From PVC group bacterium (lineage in GTDB: Bacteria > Verrucomicrobiota > Kiritimatiellia > CAIKKV01), in contig CAMDGM010000007.1 of assembly GCA_945898015.1 (NCBI GenBank), positions 41,030 to 105,029 of the forward strand: a stretch of 64,000 nucleotides of DNA, read 5' to 3'. The translations under genes were made by a program, and so were the position numbers. The notes under the pieces are model-generated. The model was not told the DNA's origin. It did not search any database and worked only from the letters and a program-made list of their open reading frames with translations. Shown piece by piece: positions 43,086 through 50,847 of the stretch (its first letter is position 1; every line of letters starts with the position of its first letter).

Positions 43086-44700
43086 TCGAGCCTCCTTTCA
43101 ACGCATCAATACTCACCCATGACAACGCGTCTTTACTCGCAAAACATGAAATGGGCATTAGCCGCCTGACCTGCGCTTCAAGTTCACGACAGAATGCCTG
43201 ATCAGGCTGCCGAGCATCCTTATCAAGATAGATCAATTGAAGTCTACGCACAAATCCCCAGTTGCGCAAAGATTCCACCAAGGATGTAAGCGCAGCAAGG
43301 TCGGCAGATCTCGCCGACCCTCGCCATCCGGGAAGCGGAAGATAGAGATAATGACTCTCAGTATCCCAGAAAGCCCCTGGAAACTTGATGAAATTGAAGC
43401 GCTTCATAATGGGCACAAGGTCAATCAGACATCTTGCTGCCGCTTGAAGGTCGCACCGTTCACACACCATTCCTCCGAGCGGGACATGAACATCCCTTGG
43501 TATGACAGGAATATCCCACGGCTCGATCTTTTTCCCCGTGTGTGGATCATTCCCAACCATAACGCCTGTTCGCCAGCACAGCCGTATCCATATAGGTAGC
43601 CAACAATCCACCCAACTTATGACGGGACTTCCCCAATCAAGTGAGTCGAGTTGCACAAGTATTTTGCGTAATTCAGCTTGTTCTGGAGCAGAAGAAGCCG
43701 GAATCATTCGGGTGATCGCATAGCGAGCTTGAAGCCATTGGAATAACTGGTCATGCGTTGGCTGCCCCATATTACTGACGGCTACAAAGCATTCTGCTTC
43801 GGTCTTGCTATATGCTAAGGCGATCTCATCATGATAAGTTTCTGGTTTGCCTGCACTAGGATACCAAGAACGATTCACTAGCGTAAAAGCGTCGCGTTCT
43901 TTCCTTTTCACTCTTCGGGCTGTTCCAACGACAGCATCACGCAGATACTGCTCAGTTGCTTTCCATCCAACGGCTATAAGGGGACAATCCGAGACGTAAT
44001 CCTGAACCTTTGCGTCAATAAGCGGCTGTTGTGAGGGGCGTAGATTGTTCAAATCCGTCTTAGCAAGTTTGAAAGTGACTTGAGGTGCAATTCTTGTAGA
44101 TCGATAATTTCGTCGTGCGCGTTCAAGATTTCGCACGCAACCATGCGGTTTGATGACAGGGAAAACATGTGGGTCTGCAAGTTGGGGCTTGTCTATATCA
44201 TCGACGATTCTGGCATGTGCTGTCACCCCCCATGGACGCGGGTTCCTGGGATTTTCGCTTAACCCCACGCTCTCCAAGGCGGCCTCAAGCAATGTATCCC
44301 AATTGAGACTAACAATGGCTCGAAAACGTCCCTCGACTGCGAAGCGCGCAATTGCCCGATGGCGAGGAGTGTTGCCGGACAATGGCAAACCAATTTCACC
44401 GAACCAACGGCGATCATCTAACATGCCAAGCTGTTCAGCAAGCCACAATCGGCTCTCTGGTTCTGGCTTCCCATCATCCTCCGTCAGTTTCTTTAATACA
44501 GCTTCAGCAAGAATATAGAAATAATCATCGTGCGTCTTTTCAATATTCACTGACACGCCCAGAGAGGATCCGACTTCCGTCAACTTATCCTTTAGACGAT
44601 CCACGGTGGGCGCTTCAGGGGTCGAAAGCCCTGTACCGGCAATTAGCACGACCTGAACATGCCCGTCGACAAGTGACGGAAAGCTGTGTGGCATGGTCAT
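43069..44700 (-). CDS. SIR2-like domain protein (probable NAD-consuming effector)
   Basis: 543 residues. SIR2-type Rossmann elements: VVLIAGTGLSTPEAPT (about 17-32, the GAGxS position), IVSLNWDTLLEAAL (about 130, the Asn-x-Asp motif), FPVIKPHGCV (about 184, the His motif) and LIAVGWK. The C-terminal 250 residues are unassigned and include VCERCDLQAAARC. In defence systems (Thoeris ThsA, DSR, SIR2-HerA) such domains destroy NAD on infection; a role as effector of the SMC-like ATPase is inferred. Overlaps DUF2130 by four bases and the ATPase by 17. A second ATG at 44694 could also start. Confidence 0.8.
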   Translation of the reverse strand: MTMPHSFPSLVDGHVQVVLIAGTGLSTPEAPTVDRLKDKLTEVGSSLGVSVNIEKTHDDYFYILAEAVLKKLTEDDGKPEPESRLWLAEQLGMLDDRRWFGEIGLPLSGNTPRHRAIARFAVEGRFRAIVSLNWDTLLEAALESVGLSENPRNPRPWGVTAHARIVDDIDKPQLADPHVFPVIKPHGCVRNLERARRNYRSTRIAPQVTFKLAKTDLNNLRPSQQPLIDAKVQDYVSDCPLIAVGWKATEQYLRDAVVGTARRVKRKERDAFTLVNRSWYPSAGKPETYHDEIALAYSKTEAECFVAVSNMGQPTHDQLFQWLQARYAITRMIPASSAPEQAELRKILVQLDSLDWGSPVISWVDCWLPIWIRLCWRTGVMVGNDPHTGKKIEPWDIPVIPRDVHVPLGGMVCERCDLQAAARCLIDLVPIMKRFNFIKFPGAFWDTESHYLYLPLPGWRGSARSADLAALTSLVESLRNWGFVRRLQLIYLDKDARQPDQAFCRELEAQVRRLMPISCFASKDALSWVSIDALKGGSNAAVA

Positions 44701-46232
44701 GATTTGTTTGCAGCTTTATTTTTTGAATTATCAACGTCTGTCATTGTCCATTCTGCCTTGCTGGGTGTCTCAAGCGCCTTCATCTCCAGCCCCTCAATCT
44801 CTTGCAAGGTCTTGCCGGCAATTCCCTGCATATCGCCATACATCCCGACGGTGGCCTGCATGACCCGTTCGATCTGCTCGTCGCGTTTCGCCCACTGTTT
44901 GGTTATGACCTTCTTTTCCCTGTCGAGGTCTTCCTTCATGTTCGAGAAGGCCTCCACAATGGCCTGAACCCTCAGACGGAAGCGCGGGCCGGTCAAGTAT
45001 TGATAGACCATCTCCATCTTGGTTTGCTGGCCTTCGGTCGCCTGACGGGACAGCGACACCTCCACAAGCATCTGGCGCAGCGCCAGGGCGACAGGGATGG
45101 CGGTATGCGGAGGCGTCACCCATACGCCATCCACCAAATCGAACGTTTCCATATCCTTGGGCAGCGTCTGGGACACCAGCACGGCGATCTCCGCCTTGGC
45201 GGCCCGCTGATCTTCGCGCAGTTTGACGAGCCAGCCGTCGCTCCAATTCTTGGTCCGTTTGGTCTCCCACAGAATCGTGCCGCAGGACTGGCCGAGTGGG
45301 CCAAGCACACGCTGGCACACGTCGCCGCCAAATTCGCCCTTGGGAACGGGCTCAATCGTGTCCCGCGGGAACTTCGCCCGTAACAAGGCTTCAAGCTCAA
45401 GCTCCTGGACTTCCCCCTGCAACTGCTGTGAGCCTTGTTCAGCCCGGCGCTTGAGGTCTTCGATCTGCTTCTGCATGGAAGTGATGGTATGCTCCTTTTC
45501 CATCACCTTCAACTTCATCGATTCCTCGGCCTCTTTCCGCGCCTGATCGCGTGTTGAGGAAAGACTTTCCTGCACGCGTTTTTCGATGGTCAGCTCCATC
45601 TCCCGCTTGGCGTCATCCAGTTCGCGCTGCTTGCGGATCAATTCCGCCTGGGCCTTCTGCGCCTCGGCCAGTTTGCCCTCCATCTCCGCAATGGTCTGCT
45701 CGCGTTGCTGGGCAACCGCATTCAATTTGGCTTCGGTCTCTTTTCGCGCCTTATCACGGGCTTCAGCAAGGCCATCCTGAATGCGGTTTTCGACGGTCAG
45801 TTCCATTTCCCGCCTGGCATCCTCGAGTTCACGCTGTTTGCGCAACAAATCCGTCTGCGCCTTCTGGGTTTCCGCAAGCTTCTGGTCTTTGGCTTTGAGG
45901 AGATTCTGGAGTTCGGCGAGGTCCTTCGCCTTCTGATCGAGGTCATTCCCCAAGGCGACTCGAGCCTTTTTGGCTTCCTCGGCGGCGATGCGGGACCGTT
46001 CTTGCTTCACTTTCTCGGCAATTTGGTCGTCGAGTGTCTCGCGGTCCTTCACGATGGTCGTCTCGCGCTCGCGCAGGGCAATCTCGCGCTTGGCCATGTC
46101 GGTGTCTTTTTGGGTCAGCCGTTCCTCATAGTCGCGACGGATGGACTCGACGAGCGGAGCCGCCAGGGATTCCGTGATCTTGATCTCGGTCCTGCATTTT
46201 GGACAAATGATGGTCGGTTCGGTGCCGCTCAT
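44697..46232 (-). CDS. DUF2130 coiled-coil protein with nuclease-like C-terminal domain
   Basis: 511 residues. Zinc-ribbon-like start IICPKCRTEIKI; long charged coiled coil (about 30-290); C-terminal DUF2130 part with ILWETKRTKNWSDGWL and KAEIAVLVSQ, which has the Glu-x-Lys look of a PDDEXK nuclease, and VWVTPP. The coiled coil has an internal duplication: residues near 121-168 (RKQRELEDARREMELTVE) and near 184-231 (RKQRELDDAKREMELTIE). The stop overlaps the SIR2 start by four bases. The function of DUF2130 proteins is not established; its place here suggests DNA binding or cutting. Confidence 0.85.
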   Translation of the reverse strand: MSGTEPTIICPKCRTEIKITESLAAPLVESIRRDYEERLTQKDTDMAKREIALRERETTIVKDRETLDDQIAEKVKQERSRIAAEEAKKARVALGNDLDQKAKDLAELQNLLKAKDQKLAETQKAQTDLLRKQRELEDARREMELTVENRIQDGLAEARDKARKETEAKLNAVAQQREQTIAEMEGKLAEAQKAQAELIRKQRELDDAKREMELTIEKRVQESLSSTRDQARKEAEESMKLKVMEKEHTITSMQKQIEDLKRRAEQGSQQLQGEVQELELEALLRAKFPRDTIEPVPKGEFGGDVCQRVLGPLGQSCGTILWETKRTKNWSDGWLVKLREDQRAAKAEIAVLVSQTLPKDMETFDLVDGVWVTPPHTAIPVALALRQMLVEVSLSRQATEGQQTKMEMVYQYLTGPRFRLRVQAIVEAFSNMKEDLDREKKVITKQWAKRDEQIERVMQATVGMYGDMQGIAGKTLQEIEGLEMKALETPSKAEWTMTDVDNSKNKAANKS

Positions 46233-46247
46233 TTCAGGTTCATTTCC

Positions 46248-47741
46248 TTATCGCAGCAACAACAGGGAAGAGAGAGGCAGGGAGACGATGCGCGGGTCGT
46301 CGCTGGCGACCGCCTCGTCACGGGTGACAAGAATGCCGAACGGGGCATTATAGTGGGCTTTTTCCATGAAAGACCGAAGGCCAACCGTGTCCTGATGATC
46401 GATACGCGCCCGGTACTTGACTTCAACCGGGATGCGCTGTTCCCCGATGGTCAGTACGAAATCCACTTCCGGCTCGGTGGTTCTGGCGGGGAAATGCGCC
46501 ACATCCAGGCCATTGATCGTTCGCAGAAAATACCCCGCTGCGCTTTCGGCAATATGCCCAGCCAAAACCGCCAAATGGGGGAACTCGTCCAGCCGGTCCG
46601 GCGCAAGATGAATGACCTCCTGCAACCAAGCCGCCCGCAGCGTGTGATCGCAAATGCACACTTTGGAGGCGCTGCGGCGTTTCTTGAGCCGCAACTCCAA
46701 CGGTTCGATCAAACGAACCAGCAGCGTGCCGTCGAGAAACTTCAAATAACCCAGAACCTTGTTCCATCCGATGTTGGCGTTCATGGCGCGCTTGATCTCG
46801 GTCAGGTACAGTCCTTGCTCCGGGGATTGCCCGGCATACCGGCACGCCAGCCGAAATACCTCTTCCAGCAGGTGCTCGTCCCGTTTGCGGCCCTTCTCGC
46901 CCAGCCGCAAGTCATGCCGGATGACCCGCCGGATGATGGATTCGTTCAGATAGTCCGCCACCTGAGACCACGGCTGATCCGGATTCGCGTGGGCAATGGG
47001 ATAGGCACCCCTTTCGGAGAAAGCGGCAAACGCCTTGTGCCGCAGAGCGGCGTTGTCGATTCCGAATTGCCGCAAGTCATGCCACTTCTCTTTTTCCTTG
47101 AGCGGCCCCGGCCCGTTGAACGGCAGGAGCGGCGAAATCTTGCCAAAGCCGCGTAAATCGGCGATTTCACGCAACAACAGCGGCCCCATTTCAATTGTGA
47201 ACACACGCCCGGCCAGACTATCGGCGCCCGCTTCAATTCGCAATGCGGAACTGCCGGTGACAAGAACCTTGACCGGATTCATGTCCACCAGTTGCTTGAG
47301 TTGGGGCGCCCAATCCGGCAAATTCTGAACCTCATCGAGAAAGATGAACGCCTGTTCTCCGGCGTTTGCCGCCGCGTTGAACGTTTTCTTGAGGATCGTT
47401 TCCGAAAACCAGCGGCACAGATCGAGAATAGGCGTTTCCAGCTTTCTCAAGTCCGGCAAATCGTCAAACTGAACCCGAAAAATACGATGGGGCTGTATGC
47501 CGCTTTCAAGCAGATTCTGGATGATTTGCTCAAGCAACACCGACTTGCCGACTCGTCTGGGCCCCTTCAAAACAACGGCCGGCGTAAGCCCCTGCTTCAA
47601 ATTGCCAAGAACCGTGTCGAAGGCCCACCGCCGCATAACGGGCAGATTATAGATTTTCTCGTTTCGCCACCAGGGATTGCCGTCACGAATGGTGGCTTCC
47701 GATCCCGGTTTGAGGTATTGGAACAACTCAGTCATCGTCAT
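46248..47741 (-). CDS. AAA ATPase with DUF4143 (AAA_14 family)
   Basis: 497 residues. Walker A LKGPRRVGKSVLLEQ (about 60), Walker B AFIFLDEVQNLPDW (about 134), sensor VLVTGSSALR, then a winged-helix and DUF4143 with a nuclease-like end (EVDFVLTIGEQRIPVEVKYRA). Such proteins are widespread and often mobile or defence-associated; their role is uncertain. It sits 15 bases upstream of DUF2130 and 26 downstream of the SNF2 helicase on the same strand. ATG at 47741 or 47735; the latter has the better spaced AGGGGGGA. Confidence 0.88.
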   Translation of the reverse strand: MTMTELFQYLKPGSEATIRDGNPWWRNEKIYNLPVMRRWAFDTVLGNLKQGLTPAVVLKGPRRVGKSVLLEQIIQNLLESGIQPHRIFRVQFDDLPDLRKLETPILDLCRWFSETILKKTFNAAANAGEQAFIFLDEVQNLPDWAPQLKQLVDMNPVKVLVTGSSALRIEAGADSLAGRVFTIEMGPLLLREIADLRGFGKISPLLPFNGPGPLKEKEKWHDLRQFGIDNAALRHKAFAAFSERGAYPIAHANPDQPWSQVADYLNESIIRRVIRHDLRLGEKGRKRDEHLLEEVFRLACRYAGQSPEQGLYLTEIKRAMNANIGWNKVLGYLKFLDGTLLVRLIEPLELRLKKRRSASKVCICDHTLRAAWLQEVIHLAPDRLDEFPHLAVLAGHIAESAAGYFLRTINGLDVAHFPARTTEPEVDFVLTIGEQRIPVEVKYRARIDHQDTVGLRSFMEKAHYNAPFGILVTRDEAVASDDPRIVSLPLSSLLLLR

Positions 47742-47767
47742 TCCCCCCTTTCAAGTGGATTTCCGAT

Positions 47768-50626
47768 TCATGCCAGGCACCAACGTACCGTAAACAACTC
47801 GTTTAGGGAAGTCCGCTGTTGGAGTTTGCCTTCAATATTGGCAATGAGTTCTTCCCTCTGCTGATCCACCTTGTCCTGTGCCTCGAAGAGCGAGCGCCGC
47901 TTCTCGTTGCGTTGGGATTCGAGCGCCTTGATCTGTTTCTGGCCGGCGAGTTTTTCTTCCAGCGTGAGCGCGGTGGCGGCGGCGCGGCGGGCATCCTTGA
48001 TCTGCCGGTCCATCTCCTTGATCTCGCGTTCGAGCCCCAACTTGAGGTCGTCGGCCCAGCCGTCGAGTTTATCGGCTTCGGCCTCGAAGTACCGGGCATT
48101 GCGCTCGGAAATGGCGCGCTGAATGCCGGCCTGACGGTGTTGGATGGCGGCCTCGACCGTGTCCGGGGGAATACTCAAACACGGTCCAGCCGACTTACCC
48201 GGCAAGGTGAACAGGCGCGCGGCGCATTCCTCGTCAATTGGCGTTCCGTCGTCGGTGACCGCGCCGAAAATCAAATGATCCTCCGCCTGATCGAGCGATT
48301 CGACACTGAAGGCGGAAAGCGTGAGCCAGCCGGATTTCCCCACCAGCGGCTCCAAAATGCTGACGATTCCATCGTGCTCCTCGTAACTGAAACGGACTTC
48401 GACTGCGGGTAATTCCCGGGCTTTGGCCTGCCGGATGACAGCCTCGGCAAGCGGATGGTGAAGCCGGTATAGGTACGCCTCGCCGGAACGGCGCGGGAGT
48501 TCGTAGTGACCCAGCGGAATGTCGCCGCCAGCATCCCGAAACGGGCACTCGATCAAATTGAATGACGAATCGTCGAGAAAATCCGCATGTCCACCCAATT
48601 CCTGCCGGGTCAGTTGCATGAGCAATCGCTCATAGCGGTTCAGAAAAGCCTTGGAGGTTTCATCGCTGATCTTGAGCTTTTCGCGCACCTCGTCGTCGAA
48701 GTTTTCCAACAGCTTGCGGCGCGTCTGGGTCATGGACTCGTTGATCTCCAGACTCAATTCGAGCTGGAGTTGGTCGAAAGCAACCTTGATTTCCTCGTGC
48801 TTGCGGCAACGCTGATAGATATCGTTGATGCGCTTTTCGAAATCCACACCGCTCTCTATCGCACCGAGCACCTCGTCGCTGGCGCCGAAAACGCCCTCAA
48901 AAAGCTGAAACTTTTCGGAAAGGAGTTCATACACGCGCCGGTCGGCTTCATTCTTGCGGTTCAGGAAATTAACCACCACCACATCATGCTGCTGGCCGTA
49001 GCGGTGGCAGCGGCCGATGCGCTGCTCGATGCGCTGGGGATTCCAAGGCAGGTCGTAGTTTACCACCAGAGAGCAGAACTGGAGATTGATGCCCTCCGCA
49101 CCCGCTTCCGTGGCGATCATGATGCGGCCCTGCTCACGGAAATAATCCACGAGTGCGGAACGCATGTCGGCGGATTTCGAACCGGTGACACGGTCGGTGC
49201 CGGCGTGGCGTTCGAACCATGCCGCATAAATCGCCTTCGAGCGTTCATCGGTATTCGAGCCATTGAAGAGGACAATGCCCTCCGCGAATGCGCTGTCCGC
49301 CAATACTCGCAACAAGTAGCTCTGCGTTTTTCGCGATTCCGTGAAGATGATCGCTTTCTCGGCCGCTCCGAGTTCACGCGCCTTGACAAAGGCAATGGCC
49401 AGAGCCTTAACAAGCGCTTTGCCCTTTGCGTTTTTTTCGATTGAAATCGCCAGTTTCGCGAATCCGTCCAAGTCAGCAACCTCTGCTTCGATGGCGGCAC
49501 GATCGGCATCGGACAGCGGCTCGACCGGCTGTTCGTCCGTCCATTCCTCGGCGGTTTCATCGAGCGCCTCGTAATCCTTGTCCAACTCGTCTTCAAGCGA
49601 CTCCCCAGTCTCCTTTTTCCGGAGTTTGGCCTTGAGGCGGTTGGAGATGGTTTCGAGAGCGCCGGCGATGGCGAATGTGGAGGACGCAAGGAGCTTACGC
49701 AGCACCAGCGTCATGAGAGAGCGCTGGCTGGCGGGTAAAGCCTGGAGATTGTCGCGCCGGAGATAATCGGACACGAGATTATAAAGGCGATCCTCGCCTT
49801 CCTCCGGCGTGAACTCTTCGACCAGCGGAAGTCGTTTGGTGAATGGAATGTAGGACGTGACCTGCCGACGAAGGGTGCGATGGCAGATTGGCTTGAGTCG
49901 CGCCTTGAGCGTCTGGAAAACCTGGTCCTGAGTGAGATTGGCGAACTGTTCGCGAAAACTCTTGAGGTCGCCAAACGTGTGCTCATCAATAAAGCTGACG
50001 AGTCCGAAGAGTTCGAGCAGCGAATTTTGCAGCGGCGTGGCGGTGAGCAGCAACTTGTTCTTGTTCGCGAGCGCGAGCTTGAGCGTGTTGGCAATGACGT
50101 TGGCTGGTTTATAGACATTGCGCAGCCGATGCGCCTCATCCATAACCACAAGATCCCATGGTGTGTTCGCCACATCGGCGGCCTTATTGCGGGCGAACTG
50201 GTAGGAACAGATAACAATGGCATCCCTGGTTACAAACGGATGGAAATTACCCACCTTTACCGCAGCGTTGTAGGACTTGGTTTCGAGAATCTGGCAGGGC
50301 AGGAAAAACTTTTCGCTCAACTCCTGATACCATTGCTTGCGAAGGTTAGAGGGAACGATGATCAGAATGCAGCGTTTTCTCTCGGCCCATTTCTGCGAGA
50401 GCACGAGCCCCGCTTCGATGGTCTTGCCAAGTCCAACTTCATCCGCCAGCAGCGCGCCCTTGGAAAGAGGCGAATTGAAGGCAAAAAGGGCCGCATCCAC
50501 CTGATGGGGATTCAAATCGACCTGCGCCCCCGCCACCGCGCCAGCGAGCTTTTCCATACTGTCCGAAGAGCAGCGCTTGGTCAGCTCGTGAGCGAAATAC
50601 TTGGAGTGGTAGTGAGTAAACGTCAT
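47768..50626 (-). CDS. SNF2-family helicase (RapA/DrmD-like)
   Basis: 952 residues. Motif I DEVGLGKTIEAGLVL (about 65), VVMDEAHRLRN (about 161), LLLTATPLQNS, and the C-terminal lobe IATEAGAEGINLQF and IEQRIGRCHRYGQ (about 538). A C-terminal coiled coil spans about 800-930. The overall layout resembles DrmD of class 1 DISARM and other stand-alone SNF2 proteins in restriction islands. First gene of the island. The ATG at 50626 lacks a ribosome site; Met23 (MEKLAGAVAGAQVDLNPHQ) is a possible later start. It would move along DNA or strip proteins. Confidence 0.9.
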   Translation of the reverse strand: MTFTHYHSKYFAHELTKRCSSDSMEKLAGAVAGAQVDLNPHQVDAALFAFNSPLSKGALLADEVGLGKTIEAGLVLSQKWAERKRCILIIVPSNLRKQWYQELSEKFFLPCQILETKSYNAAVKVGNFHPFVTRDAIVICSYQFARNKAADVANTPWDLVVMDEAHRLRNVYKPANVIANTLKLALANKNKLLLTATPLQNSLLELFGLVSFIDEHTFGDLKSFREQFANLTQDQVFQTLKARLKPICHRTLRRQVTSYIPFTKRLPLVEEFTPEEGEDRLYNLVSDYLRRDNLQALPASQRSLMTLVLRKLLASSTFAIAGALETISNRLKAKLRKKETGESLEDELDKDYEALDETAEEWTDEQPVEPLSDADRAAIEAEVADLDGFAKLAISIEKNAKGKALVKALAIAFVKARELGAAEKAIIFTESRKTQSYLLRVLADSAFAEGIVLFNGSNTDERSKAIYAAWFERHAGTDRVTGSKSADMRSALVDYFREQGRIMIATEAGAEGINLQFCSLVVNYDLPWNPQRIEQRIGRCHRYGQQHDVVVVNFLNRKNEADRRVYELLSEKFQLFEGVFGASDEVLGAIESGVDFEKRINDIYQRCRKHEEIKVAFDQLQLELSLEINESMTQTRRKLLENFDDEVREKLKISDETSKAFLNRYERLLMQLTRQELGGHADFLDDSSFNLIECPFRDAGGDIPLGHYELPRRSGEAYLYRLHHPLAEAVIRQAKARELPAVEVRFSYEEHDGIVSILEPLVGKSGWLTLSAFSVESLDQAEDHLIFGAVTDDGTPIDEECAARLFTLPGKSAGPCLSIPPDTVEAAIQHRQAGIQRAISERNARYFEAEADKLDGWADDLKLGLEREIKEMDRQIKDARRAAATALTLEEKLAGQKQIKALESQRNEKRRSLFEAQDKVDQQREELIANIEGKLQQRTSLNELFTVRWCLA

Positions 50627-50754
50627 GCGGCGTGTTCGTTACTTGAGCGTATCGACTTATGCCGGCCATGATTGCACGGTGTTCCTGCCCTGTCGAGTCT
50701 TGAGTTGCGCGCCCGGACAGCCGCAGTCGGGCGGCCATTTTTCCGAAACCGACC

Positions 50755-50783
50755 TTGACTTTCGGAGCCGATTTTCCTATCTT
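50755..50783 (+). promoter_or_regulatory. Promoter of the acyl-CoA ligase gene
   Basis: TTGACT (50755-50760), 17 bases, TATCTT (50778-50783). Leader of about 58 bases to the ATG at 50848, with GGAAGG before it. Confidence 0.6.
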
Positions 50784-50847
50784 TGCTAGGTTTTTTTGAC
50801 GTCGTTTATTCACGGCGGCCAACATACTATTCGGAAGGTTCACGCGC

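Noticed and set aside
46248..50626. Complete DISARM system
   Set aside because: Only a DrmD-like helicase is present; DrmA, DrmB and DrmC are absent and the methyltransferase is type III.
34745..50847. Integrase, att sites or IS element bounding the defence island
   Set aside because: I found no integrase, transposase or convincing direct repeat at either edge; only dispersed repeats left of pyrC.
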